From the NCBI GenBank assembly GCA_000711775.1, contig ARYC01000670.1, forward strand, positions 53,034-117,033: DNA of 64,000 nt. Reading direction: 5' to 3'. Origin of the DNA: Oxytricha trifallax (Eukaryota; Ciliophora; Spirotrichea; Sporadotrichida; Oxytrichidae). A model generated the notes under the pieces. The model did not search any database. It saw nothing but the letters and a program-made list of their open reading frames with translations, and was not told the origin of the DNA. Positions 1 through 9,800 of the stretch are shown one piece after another. Made by a program: the position numbers and the translations under genes. Each line of letters begins with the position of its first letter. Within the stretch, counting starts at the first letter, position 1.

Positions 1-2434
1 CAGATTTATACTGTGATTCGTAGGAATTTATTGATCTTGGAGCAGGTGACTACGAGGAGCATGCAATTCTACTTTGCAATTACTTTAACTTTATTGATAG
101 AGCACAAGGAAGGGCACATGTGCAATCTTACATTGGAGTTTATATGTTGTTTTAATCTACTTCTCAATATTATAACTAGATTTTATATTGGAAAATTATA
201 GAATATTTTTGAAAAAATTTCTTTGAATTCATTATTTTCTATTCAATTTTTAATTTAATTTTGATATATTCGCTTTGCTTTTTATTAGTTTTAAGAATAT
301 ACCTCACATTTAAGCTAAAATATGGAATAATCTACAATCAAGTTTTTCATAAAGCATTATTTTTTAAATTTATTTTCTATAAGTTTATAATTTCTTTTGC
401 AATAATAATTTAAATTGAATCTTACTTGATGTTAGGTACAGGTTTCCCAGAGGGGAAGACAGCCTATGTAATGCGAAGAGACTTAAACAGTAACCATGTT
501 GAGCTTTGGAACCCAATGAAGGGCGAGGCTTACTACTACGGAAGAGAAGAGACCAAAGATCAAGTGGGCTGTTTGAGTATTTCAAGAGGTTTTAGAATGG
601 ATAAGAGACCTAATGATGCTATTTGTCAACTAAGAAGTATTGGGTGCATAAATAAAAAAGGCAATCTCAATTGAAATACTGAGTGTAATTTAGATCGTGA
701 TATTAAGGTCTGATTATTTTAAGCATCATTGGTCATGATAACATATGGGCAAATGTGCAAGAATATGAAGATCCAGGCTTGGTGGATTACAACATAGACA
801 CAAAGAAAAACTGGAAGCCATTCTTCACGAAAGTAAACATCAAGAAGTATTTCCAAATAAGCAAAATTAACACGATCCAGCCAGAGCCTTTACAATACAT
901 GAAGGCCATTGACATGGACAGAGCTGAGCTAATCGCCATGAAGATTTAAAATTACATATCAGAGAAGTTTGAGAATGAAAGAATTGCCTCGAATAAAATG
1001 AGAACTAAGTGGAACAACGTTATGGAAGCCACTCTTAGAGATATATTGGCCAAGTGTGAGATTAAGAGGCAAAAAGCTAGGCTGGGGGCTTCTAACTCAG
1101 ATATTGGGAAGGATAAGAATCAATAAGAGCCATGACTTTTTGCATTTTTTTTTAATTATAAAGTTTAAGATAATATATTTAAAACTTATTGATAAGTCAA
1201 ACTTAATCTATAGAGTTAATAATCTTAATATAAAATAAATATACTTATTAGGCAAAGTTGTCGGCAAATTTTAAAATTTGCCGACGGTTGCTGGAGATTT
1301 TTTAATTTTATAATTTAATTAAAGAATTAATATAATTATCAAACGTAAATTAATGATTCAAAAATCATTTTAATTTCAGTTTATCCTTTAAGATCTATAC
1401 TTTTTCTTTAAGACTTCCAAAAGCACCCTAAAGTCATTCTATAATAATATTTTTACGGAAGTTTTAAGTTAGTTTTATTCTTTTTCTAATATTCTAAATT
1501 CTTTATAGTTTAATATAGATCCTTAAGGATTTTTAATAAATTAAAGAGATTTTGAATCCTTAACTTAGTATTAAAAGAGAGATTATTCTCTATTATTTTA
1601 ATTAATTTAATAAAATCGCCTTCAACTGTCGGCAAATTTTAAAATTTGCCGACGCAAAAATTAATGGACTTTATACATAAAATATATAGATTGATCATTA
1701 ATTGACATGAACAAGATTTAATTTAATTTATTATTTAAATTTATTTTAATTATATAAATAAATATAAATGCAAAAAGTAATGGCTCTTATTGAATGTGGC
1801 TGCAAATAATCAAAAAGCCAAAAATAATTATTTAATAGATTTTTATTGATTTGTGATTTTTTTAAAAAAAAATTAATTCATTTATTTATTGATCTATTGA
1901 ATAATAGTTTAATTTATAATAATTAGGACTTAATTGTAAAATTATTGTATTATTATAATAAAATTCTTTAATATTCTTTTACGTATAATTTTATAAACAT
2001 TTATTAATTATTCCTTCCGAATAAAATAAATTATATGTTTTAAATATAGAAGATGTCAGCAATTAAATCAATATTATTCAGGAAGACATCAATTAAAATG
2101 CAAAGGGTTTTAGAGCTTGGGGTTTCCCCATTAATGTTACATTCGTTTCCCTACAAATGCTTTGGGAAGAAGTAAAGAACACAAAGATCCACATGATATA
2201 CGATGATGATATATATGTACTTATTTGGAAAAACATTAAAAATCATATATTCTATCTTTTAAGAATAAAAACCTTTTTATTCTAGGAATAATTTTTTAAT
2301 TTCCTTTTTTCGATGATGATGCAGAATTCACTTTGTATGTGTATGTTGCTCCATATTCACACAATGTACTCTCAGTATGGTTTTATCTATTAGCTCTTAC
2401 TAAAGATAAAAGAGGAGAATTCGTTGCTTACTGA
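1..2434 (+). CDS. CC2D2A: CC2D2A-like protein, C-terminal half (germline, interrupted)
   Basis: The window opens inside this gene. Read with TAA/TAG as Gln, the first segment gives LYCDSQEFIDLGAGDYEEHA, the transglutaminase-like region of CC2D2A, a transition-zone/MKS-complex protein of cilia. After removing inserts at 149-428, 650-722, 1121-1792, about 1830-2085 and 2211-2310 the frame runs through GTGFPEGKTAYVMRR, DNIWANVQEYEDPG, WGFPINVTF and ends VAPYSHNVLSVWFYLLAL before TGA at 2432-2434. Family knowledge: this order matches the C-terminus of metazoan CC2D2A. It lacks everything N-terminal to about LYCDSQEF. That missing part is present on the same strand at 19,733-24,720, so the two are probably one scrambled gene. 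Boundaries near 1830 and 2085 were not resolved to a pointer. Confidence 0.88.
149..428. other. IES, 280 bp, pointer ATGTT
   Basis: ATGTT at 144-148 repeats at 429-433. Deleting the insert and one copy joins GVYM to LGTGFPEG in frame. AT-rich interior with no coding signal. Confidence 0.85.
650..722. other. IES, 73 bp, pointer GCAT
   Basis: GCAT at 646-649 and 723-726. Precise excision gives C-I-I-G-H-D-N-I-W-A, matching the conserved CC2D2A motif. No GT-AG borders, so not an intron. Confidence 0.88.
1260..1285. repeat. Perfect 26 bp palindrome, copy 1
   Basis: GTCGGCAAATTTT followed by its exact reverse complement. Same sequence as 1628-1653. Both lie subterminally in the 672 bp MITE-like element. 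Confidence 0.95.
1628..1653. repeat. Perfect 26 bp palindrome, copy 2
   Basis: Identical to 1260-1285, about 140 bp from each end of the MITE-like element. Could form hairpins or bind a dimeric protein. Confidence 0.95.
2211..2310. other. IES, 100 bp, pointer CGATGATGAT
   Basis: The 10 bp pointer lies at 2201-2210 and 2311-2320. Excision gives IYDDDAEFTLYVYVAP, the last conserved block of CC2D2A. Confidence 0.9.
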
Positions 2435-2613
2435 AATAACACCTTAAAAGCTATTTTATATTCTTTAATTTTAAGAGATATTGTATTAGGTTAATTATTG
2501 TGAGTTTATATAATTTTACATTTTTACTATATGTTAAGTTAAAAATCTAATGCTTTTATCAAAATTATATAATCATTTATTCTCTTAATTGATCATTCAA
2601 ATTTCGGTGATTT

Positions 2614-4049
2614 TCATTTGTGTTCTACAAGTGCTCCAAAGATGCTGTATTTAAGTGAAAGTTTATAAAAAATAATAAAATATAGATTTTGTTGCATTAT
2701 TTAAAGTTCCTTGATTTTGCCTCCATCGAATAGCTGATCACCATAATGTAGCCCAAATCCATCAGCCTCAGCTGCTGGCTTTTCCTTGAAGATGTTGCCC
2801 CAGACCATAAGTTTATTTTGATTGTTAAGTACACAATAGTGCTTACGACCACAACTCAATTGAGTCACGTCCTCCTTCTTGAACTCTTCATTAAAGATAT
2901 TAACTTGCTTAGGGGAGTAGTCTAGCTTCAAACCTACCTTGTAAATATTGTCTTCGTCGTCTCTAATTATCATGGTATTTTGACCTGGATGGAAGTCTTT
3001 TACTAAGTGTGGTTGATCGTTTTTATCAAGCACTGTGATAGCAATTGGCACGTTTTCTGATTCGATCATATCGATTCCAATGCCTGAGCCAGTACCGAGT
3101 TGACCTCTATCGTTCTTACCCCACACATAAAGAGGTTTGAAAAAAATATAGAATTAACTCAGTATTTGATATTGAAGCATTATGATTAAAAAAAGTTAAA
3201 GAGTGCCATCGTTCATTAAAGCTCCAGTATATTCATCAGCAACATCAATTTTTTAAATCTTAAGATCAGGTTTTTCTTATTTCATAATGTGAAATTCATC
3301 ATTTAGCATGGGAGTGAGACTATAGGAATTACTAGCATTTCCCAACACTCCGAAAAGGCCTCTGCCCCAGGTGTATAAATCACCTGTATCTGAAATAGCA
3401 ATTGTGTGATAGAGACCTGCAAGAATCCTGGATACCTTGATATTGTTTTTCTCAAAGAAATCAACTTTCTTTGGGAAGAAATGATGCTTCTTATCCCCAT
3501 GCCCAAGACCTCCAACTTCTTAAGTGATCATCCAATTGAAAAGAGTCTGCTTTCCACCATATCCCCAAGTATAAACTTCTCCATCTGAAGTAAGGGCTGC
3601 TGTGTGATACTCTCCTAAACCAACTTCTACTATTTTCTTGTTTCTCTTTTCAAAGAACTCAACGAGTTAGGGATTGTCAAACTTTACATCTTTTTCTGAA
3701 CCATGTCCTAATGGACCCCAGTTACCACTTCCAAAAGTGTACAATTTTCCATCCTCTATAATCAAATGTTAGTTGATTGAATCATTAAAAAAGCATTTTT
3801 GTGACATAAGTTAACAACATTTCCTTAACCAATTTAAAACTTACCTGTAATAACAGCTGAGTGTCTAAGTCCAATATTCAATTTCTTAACATTAAGTTTA
3901 TCGAATGCCTCCATTTTCTATGGTATACCCTTTGGTATTTAAATTTATTGCTTAATCTCAGTTGCCTTTGGCCCAAGACGAGGCATAGAGGTCCAGAGAT
4001 AGACTGATGTACCGAAACTTTTGCGTGCTTAATAAATTAGAGAATTCAT
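2614..4049 (-). CDS. RCC1-repeat (beta-propeller) protein
   Basis: On the minus strand from ATG at 4049-4047 to TGA at 2616-2614. The product contains repeated RCC1 signatures such as YTFGSGNWGPLGHG, YTWGYGGKQTLF, YTWGRGLFGVLGN and YVWGKNDRGQLGTG, ending KYSIFGALVEHK. One GT-AG intron (3756-3844, 89 nt) and two IESs (3135-3196; 2664-2702) interrupt it. RCC1-like propellers serve as exchange factors or scaffolds. The N-terminus, MNSLIYQARKSFGTSVYLWT, is basic with no acidic residues, so a mitochondrial RCC1L-type role is possible, but this is inference. Closest neighbour is the divergent p23 gene starting 162 bp away. Confidence 0.88.
2664..2702. other. IES, 39 bp, pointer AAAGTT
   Basis: AAAGTT at 2658-2663 and 2703-2708. 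Excision joins KEL to SLKYSIFGALVEHK on the minus strand. Confidence 0.88.
3135..3196. other. IES, 62 bp, pointer TAAAGAG
   Basis: TAAAGAG at 3128-3134 and 3197-3203. Excision gives DGTLYVWGKNDRG in the RCC1 protein. Confidence 0.9.
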
Positions 4050-4210
4050 CTTAGACTTAATAATATAATAATTAAATTAATTCAGTCCTCACATCATCAT
4101 TGTTAATAAACTTCTTCCTTATTCTGAAATGATTAATAATTTAAAAATATTTGTAAACTTATTAAGGAGAATTTTCCAGAATAACAATAATCAATTAACT
4201 AATTTTAAAT

Positions 4211-5301
4211 ATGGCATCAACTCATACGTAAGTTTACGATAATTGTTCGCATTATTTTCTCTGAATTTAAGAAATTTTCCACTCAAATAATCATTGACTG
4301 TAACAAATATATTATTAGACTATTCCCAGAGGTCAAGTGGGCCCAAAGAAAAGATAGATTGTTTGTGACTATCGAGCTTGCAGATTTTGAAAATCAAAAA
4401 ATCGATCTCACTCCTGAAGGAAACCTCAAATTCCAGTACGTGTATTGTATATCTTTTTCTATTTTCTTTTTGCTTAATTATTTTGCAATGAGTTTTTTCT
4501 TATAAATTCTGGATATAGAGCTGACTCACATAACAGCGTGTATGCTTTCGATCTTCAGTTGTTCGACGAAGTAGATTTGGAGGCATCCAAATGGAACACC
4601 AAAGGCAGAAATATTATTCTCAACATCGTCAAGAAAAATGCTGATGCAGATCACTGGCCCAGACTAACCAATCAATTTCTCACTTTCATTAATTATATAT
4701 TAAGATTGAACTATTTACATAATAAAAAGGGGGGGGAGGGTCCAAGTTAAATTATAAAAAACTTCGATCTATAATTATTTGTTGATCAAAATAATCTGCA
4801 AAAGATATAAAAGAGATAAAGATGCAAAAGTTGAAAATAGAGAATATATTAATTTAAGAAACAATCTATTACTTATACTTGAGCTAATTTCCACTGAAAC
4901 ATAAGGCTTTTAATCATATTCCTGCTTTTAATTTCATTCAGTTTAATTGGTGCTATCAGCAACAGCATCTGCGTCTGCATCAGCATCGAGGTCATCAAGA
5001 GATGCCTTCTTTGGTTGCTCATCATGATTGTGATTTACATAAATTAAAATGAAAAATGATTGCAGCCAGCACCATGAACATGTTCGTGGTCTCCATGGCC
5101 ATGTCCGTGGTGACCTTCTTCCTCTTCTTCCTCTTCATCGTCGGAGTCGCCTTGGCCGTAGCCTCCCATGTTGAAATTGTTCATGTTCTCGGCATCCCAG
5201 TCCTCGCCCATAGGCTTGGCCTCTTCCTCCTCATCCTCGTCAACCCACTTGGACCAGTCGATTTGAATGTGAGTGTTCTTAATCTTGTCCTTGGTTAGTC
5301 T
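4211..5301 (+). CDS. PTGES3: p23/Sba1 Hsp90 co-chaperone, scrambled with inverted 3' part
   Basis: ATG at 4211. Two introns (4228-4318, 4436-4518) separate exons giving LFPEVKWAQRKDRLFVTIEL and FDEVDLEASKWNTKGRN, the CS domain of p23, which binds closed Hsp90. The plus-strand frame is lost after HWPRLTN at 4671. The continuation lies on the minus strand from 5301 down to TGA at 4936-4934: KDKIKNTHIQIDWSKWVDED, then an acidic and His/Gly-rich tail ending DADADAVADSTNQTE. The joining pointer AGACTAACCAA occurs at 4661-4671 (+) and 5291-5301 (-). WSKWVDEDE is the diagnostic p23 C-terminal motif. A 25 bp IES (5031-5055) interrupts the inverted part. The functional gene needs inversion during macronuclear development. 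Confidence 0.93.
4661..4671 (+). repeat. p23 inversion pointer, left copy
   Basis: AGACTAACCAA, the reverse complement of 5291-5301. Recombination here joins plus-strand HWPRLTN to minus-strand KDKIKNTH in frame. Confidence 0.92.
5031..5055. other. IES, 25 bp, pointer ATGATTG
   Basis: ATGATTG at 5024-5030 and 5056-5062. Excision gives GAGCNHDEQPKKASLDD in the p23 tail. Confidence 0.85.
5291..5301 (-). repeat. p23 inversion pointer, right copy
   Basis: Inverted partner of 4661-4671. Flanking bases differ on both sides, so the pointer is exactly 11 bp. Confidence 0.92.
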
Positions 5302-5430
5302 AGCTTATATATATCTATAAAACGATAATTATATTATTAAACCCCCCCCTGATTAAAATTCAGTATGAAGCTGTTAAATTTGAACTGAATTAGTAAGTAA
5401 AATAATAAATAAAGTAATTATATTTAAAAT

Positions 5431-6763
5431 ATGAAACAAAAAATGACAAAATACACTACTGCACTAACCCTAATTTTACTATCCTTAGGTCTAATGGCCA
5501 GTATGAGCTAGTAAAAACATAGATATCTGATTGAAGAGTATGATGAGGAATATAACTATGTAAATAATAAGCAGGCCACTAATACAGGGGCAAGGTCTGA
5601 TAAAAAGTTCCCACCTGTAAGTACTCTCAAGTATTGTGAATTTAAAATTCATCTTTTACTAAGAATATTACTGAATGTATTTTCAAATGCAATATTTTAT
5701 GAATCTTTAGTTCATTCATTAAACATTGTTTCTTTAGTAAAGACAATTTATTATGAAGTTTATGTTTTCTAGTTTATTTTATTATAAACTTTGTCTTATT
5801 CATTTTTACTATAGGAAGCAGTATTATTGACACCTAAATAGCGTAAAATAACAAACTATACTCTTTTGGCTCAGTAACCTTGTGGGGGTACCGCTCGTGG
5901 AAACGTTCACTTTATGGCCACACCAGGTTCAAGAAACTTTATAAATTTATGAAATTATATGTTTAATGATCTCAATTTGTAGTTCCCCATGTTTAATAAA
6001 ATTATTTTAACTTTGTTGCTTGGAAAGTTGTACACCCATCATAAAAAGGCAACTGCACAATTCGTTTAGGCCAAGGACCAGATGAGAACGATTTCAAGGT
6101 TCTCTTCCCCTTGGACAAATCTTCAGACAAAAAGGGTTCCTTCCCCTGTGGCAGAGAGGAGACTGGTCTTGAAGGCAAGGAAGTCATGTTCCCTGCTAAC
6201 TTCACTTGTGATGCCTGCACTTTGTAGTTCGAGTGGACCACTGAGCTTGGATAAATGCATATTTGCTCTGATATCTTGATCATTGACAAAGAGATTCAAC
6301 TTTATATCCCCTTTATTCATATTTCCCTGTGTTCTATTTATGAGAGTCAAATTATAGAGATATAAAAAGAGATCGAGGAATGTGCTGGCAAATGTTAAAA
6401 CGGCGGAGTATGCTAAAACGGAGAGTGCAAATGCAGAAAAGGTTATTCAGGATCTTACTGCTAATACAAGGATGTTGATTCCTCCCCAATTCTCTACTAT
6501 TTGATGGTATTCTTGGTATTGCTGGCTGTTATTGTTGGTTTATTCTTTGGTGCTTTCAAGCTCATAGAAACTGTTAACAAGAGACAAAGAGAGTTTATTA
6601 TCAATAAGACTCTATATATATGTTATTATGAACAAGTAGCTTAAAAATTAAGAAAACAGTAAGTTTTGGTTATATTAATTAGTTTCAAGATATCGACGCA
6701 ATTACAGATAATAGATCTGGGGCTCCAAGTGTTGCAGCCTCTAGTAAATACAATAGAAGATGA
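5431..6763 (+). CDS. Secreted/type I membrane protein with EGF-like domain
   Basis: ATG at 5431, TGA at 6761-6763. It begins with a signal peptide, MKQKMTKYTTALTLILLSLG. A GT-AG intron (from 5618 to about 5814) and a 68 bp IES (5941-6008) follow. The ectodomain contains NPCGG-like PCGGTARGNVHFMATPGS, FPCGREE and CDACTLQFEW, reminiscent of the fungal/ciliate copper-binding BIM1-like fold (weak, by eye). Then an EGF-like unit CQNGGVCQNGECKCRKGYSG precedes one transmembrane helix, YYLMVFLVLLAVIVGLFFGA, and a short basic cytoplasmic tail ending SSKYNRR. Likely a cell-surface protein; ligand unknown. Confidence 0.75.
5941..6008. other. IES, 68 bp, pointer AACTTT
   Basis: AACTTT at 5935-5940 and 6009-6014. 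Excision gives GSRNFVAWKVVHP. Confidence 0.88.
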
Positions 6764-6879
6764 CAAACTAGATAACTTAATTTTAACATTTTCTTGTTGT
6801 TTTACTTAATTTTCTCTTTTTAATTTAGATTTTTGTACATCCCTCAGCTACTTGTCTTTTACATTAAAAAGAATGTGAA

Positions 6880-9800
6880 TACAAGACTCAGCTGGAAAGT
6901 CTGTATTAAACACAGACTGTAAAATTAAGATAACATATGGGCTATATGAGGGAGAGTACCTAGGCTTCTATATTTGCAACTCAGCTCCCAAATATTACCT
7001 CATGAATTTATTGATTAATGGAACTAACATTACTCAACCACTGCCAATTTATATTAGACCTGGTGAAATTACTCAAACCAATATAGGAACTTTGTTTTAT
7101 TAAATTCAATATCTTCTATAGAAAAATTAAATTTCAATAAAACTATTAATTTATTTTAATTCTGTTGCCAGCCTCTTAAATCTTGACATTAGGCAGCGGA
7201 GGGTTGAACGTTACCTTGAGACTAGCAGATGCTCTAAACAACGCATTTGACAGTACCCTAATAGCAAGGGACTAAATTTAATTTGGCGTCATAACTTACA
7301 ACTTGACTCAATTAAGCACTGGTCAAATCGTAAAATATGACATTTTACCAATGGTTAGCTCTGCTTTGGGCACATATAGACTTGATATTGACATTTTTTG
7401 GTATCAAAAGTAATGCAGATAAATTTTACTTTAAGCTTTTTCATTAACGAATAATTTGATTAAAAAGAAAAATTACATTAGTTTTGGTGATAATATTTAT
7501 AAATAAATAAATAATTGACAACGTTCTAGTGGGTAAGTATAGATTACAGATAAACTTACCGACTCCACTTACTCAAGAATTTACCTTCAACTCAAGCAGT
7601 TAGAAACTAAGTCCTAAATACTCTTTCGCATACCTCGAAAACCCTTCATAGAGTTTCCTCAACAATTAAACTAGATCCAATTCATTAATTTAGTAGAGAC
7701 TTTTTTTATGATGTCTTATTATATAGATTAGATTATGATTATCTTCTATATTATTAATAATATACTTGTAAATATTTTTTTCAAAAAAATATATGGTTTA
7801 CGTTATGATTAGATTCTATGCAAGGAACATTCACAATTAATCAATCACAGACCTACCACTTGCCTCTCTCATTACTCAATAAACTCAAATTTACTTGCAG
7901 TGCAGCACGACTGGCTTGCTAACTTATTTTAATATGAATGGCACTTTCCCATCTTCTGATGGTATCTGAAAAATGTATATTTTTTTGATCATTTTAACTT
8001 AACTCATATGGATTTTGGATTTGAATTAATATCTACTATAATTTCACTTCAACTGATAGAATAAGATCTAATGGCTAGTATTCAGTTATTGTGTATTTCC
8101 CTGAATTCAAGCAATTTATGCATGTTAGAGATGGCTTCTTTTCTATCTTTAAACAATTCCTTATTTTTTTGAATAATACATACAAAAAATTATGATTTTA
8201 TAACTTATGCAGAAAGTCTAAATATTAATTAAATTATGAATCTTTGACAACTACGATCCATTAAGCAGTGAATTATATATGATGAAAGGCATGGACCAGA
8301 GAGAGTATAGAATGGCTTCTTTCAACACCACTTCTCAACTATCCAATCAGTATAATGCCACACTCTATGATCCAAGGTTTGATGGCACTCTCAGGTTTAA
8401 GATTTACTTAAGAACCTCCATTAATATTGTAGGAATACATTCGATTTGGGAAAATGAATTTAAATTAAATTAATTAAATATTAAAATCATGGCAGTTATC
8501 AAAACCAAAGTGACTTAAAATTCAAAAATAAATGGATTCTACGGTAGATCCCGCAATTTTAGCTGGACTTTATTATTGGCAATATTCTTGAATCATCCCA
8601 GGAAGCGAGATATTTTGATTTTGAGCTAACTCCCAAAAATAGTATAATGGGTTTTTCTCGCTTGAGCGATGAGATAAATTCATTATAGCAATAAAAACCA
8701 CCGTCTTATTTTTAATGCGCTATTCAGAGAGTATAATATTGTCATGGTTTCCAGACATTTTCCAAAAACATAATTGAAGGTAATTAAAAATTAATTAATT
8801 TTAATTTCAATTCATTTTCCCAAATCGAATGTATTCCTACTATAATGAAGTTGTTACTAATCCCAGACATAGTATCAATTAAGTGTTTACTGGAGCGTAT
8901 AAAAAGAATTTTTATCGTAAATATTCTGTGATTTCTTAGGAAAATTTGATGAATAAAGAAAATTAAAATAGAATTATACATGTCTACAGCAGTGTATGTG
9001 GGAACTACATTTTCACTGGGGTAAAACTTAACAAACATTAGGTTTAAAATTGTCAATTTCACAAATACATTTATGATTGTACCACTCAATCAAACTGACT
9101 AGGACCAGATATTTATTAAAATAGCTCATTTAAATCTGAAATGTATGTAATTTTTATATAATTGGAATAATTTCATTTTATTAAGAAGATAGAATAATTA
9201 TAGGAAGGACACTATTTTATATACTTAAGTGGCACAAATTTTGGAAACAGATATACCACTTAAAATTTAAAGATAATTAAAATATTGAGTTTTTATTTTT
9301 TATAGTGGCTTTTCTCTATATTTAATAGTGATGCAGGTTAATAAAATACTGCTAACCCTCCAGCTTTTCAACTACTAGGGCCAAGATTCATCAATATTTA
9401 CAATATTTATAAAAATAATACTCTTGAATACCTTTATCAAAATTATTCATTAATATGAAAAATTAATAATAATAATAATAATTTATATAAATATGACTGC
9501 TGGTGAGCCATTTACATTTACAGCAACTGCAATGGGAGGAACTCCTTCAATTACCAATTTAACCATTCTATAAGTTTCTGCAAATGATTTATCGATTGAA
9601 ATTGAGTCCACTTCAAGATTACTCCCAGCTCAGAATCATTTCTATGTCACTCTATATTAACAAATATTAAAAAAATAATATATATTAACAACACTGGAAT
9701 TATATATAAAAATAAGTTTATTAAACAAAGAGCTGGAATATACAGTATCCAGCTTTAGGCTACTTTCCAAAGAGGTTCATTTAGTAATCCACCAAAAGAA

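Larger units (their letters stand above)
1121..1792. mobile_element. MITE-like element with AAT duplication, acting as an IES
   Basis: A 25 bp terminal inverted repeat, CAATAAGAGCCATGACTTTT plus TGCAT at 1121-1145, matches the reverse complement of 1768-1792 at 24 of 25 bases. AAT flanks both ends (1118-1120, 1793-1795). Removing the element plus one AAT keeps the CC2D2A frame (DKN then VAANNQKAKN). Two copies of a perfect 26 bp palindrome lie inside. No transposase frame was found, so it is non-autonomous. The ANT target duplication matches TBE/Tc1-mariner habits in this lineage; family assignment is inference. Confidence 0.8.

Noticed and set aside
5056..5298. Open frame on the plus strand with a hydrophobic product
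   Set aside because: It is the complement of the inverted, highly acidic/Gly/His p23 tail on the minus strand, which fits a known family.
6655..6685. Possible 24 nt intron in the EGF-like gene
   Set aside because: Splicing it keeps the frame, but introns elsewhere here are 36 nt or longer and a pointer-based alternative could not be excluded, so it is not listed as a feature.
8784..9089. 101-codon minus-strand frame
   Set aside because: It spans the MITE end and is antisense to a well-supported segment of the filamin-repeat gene.
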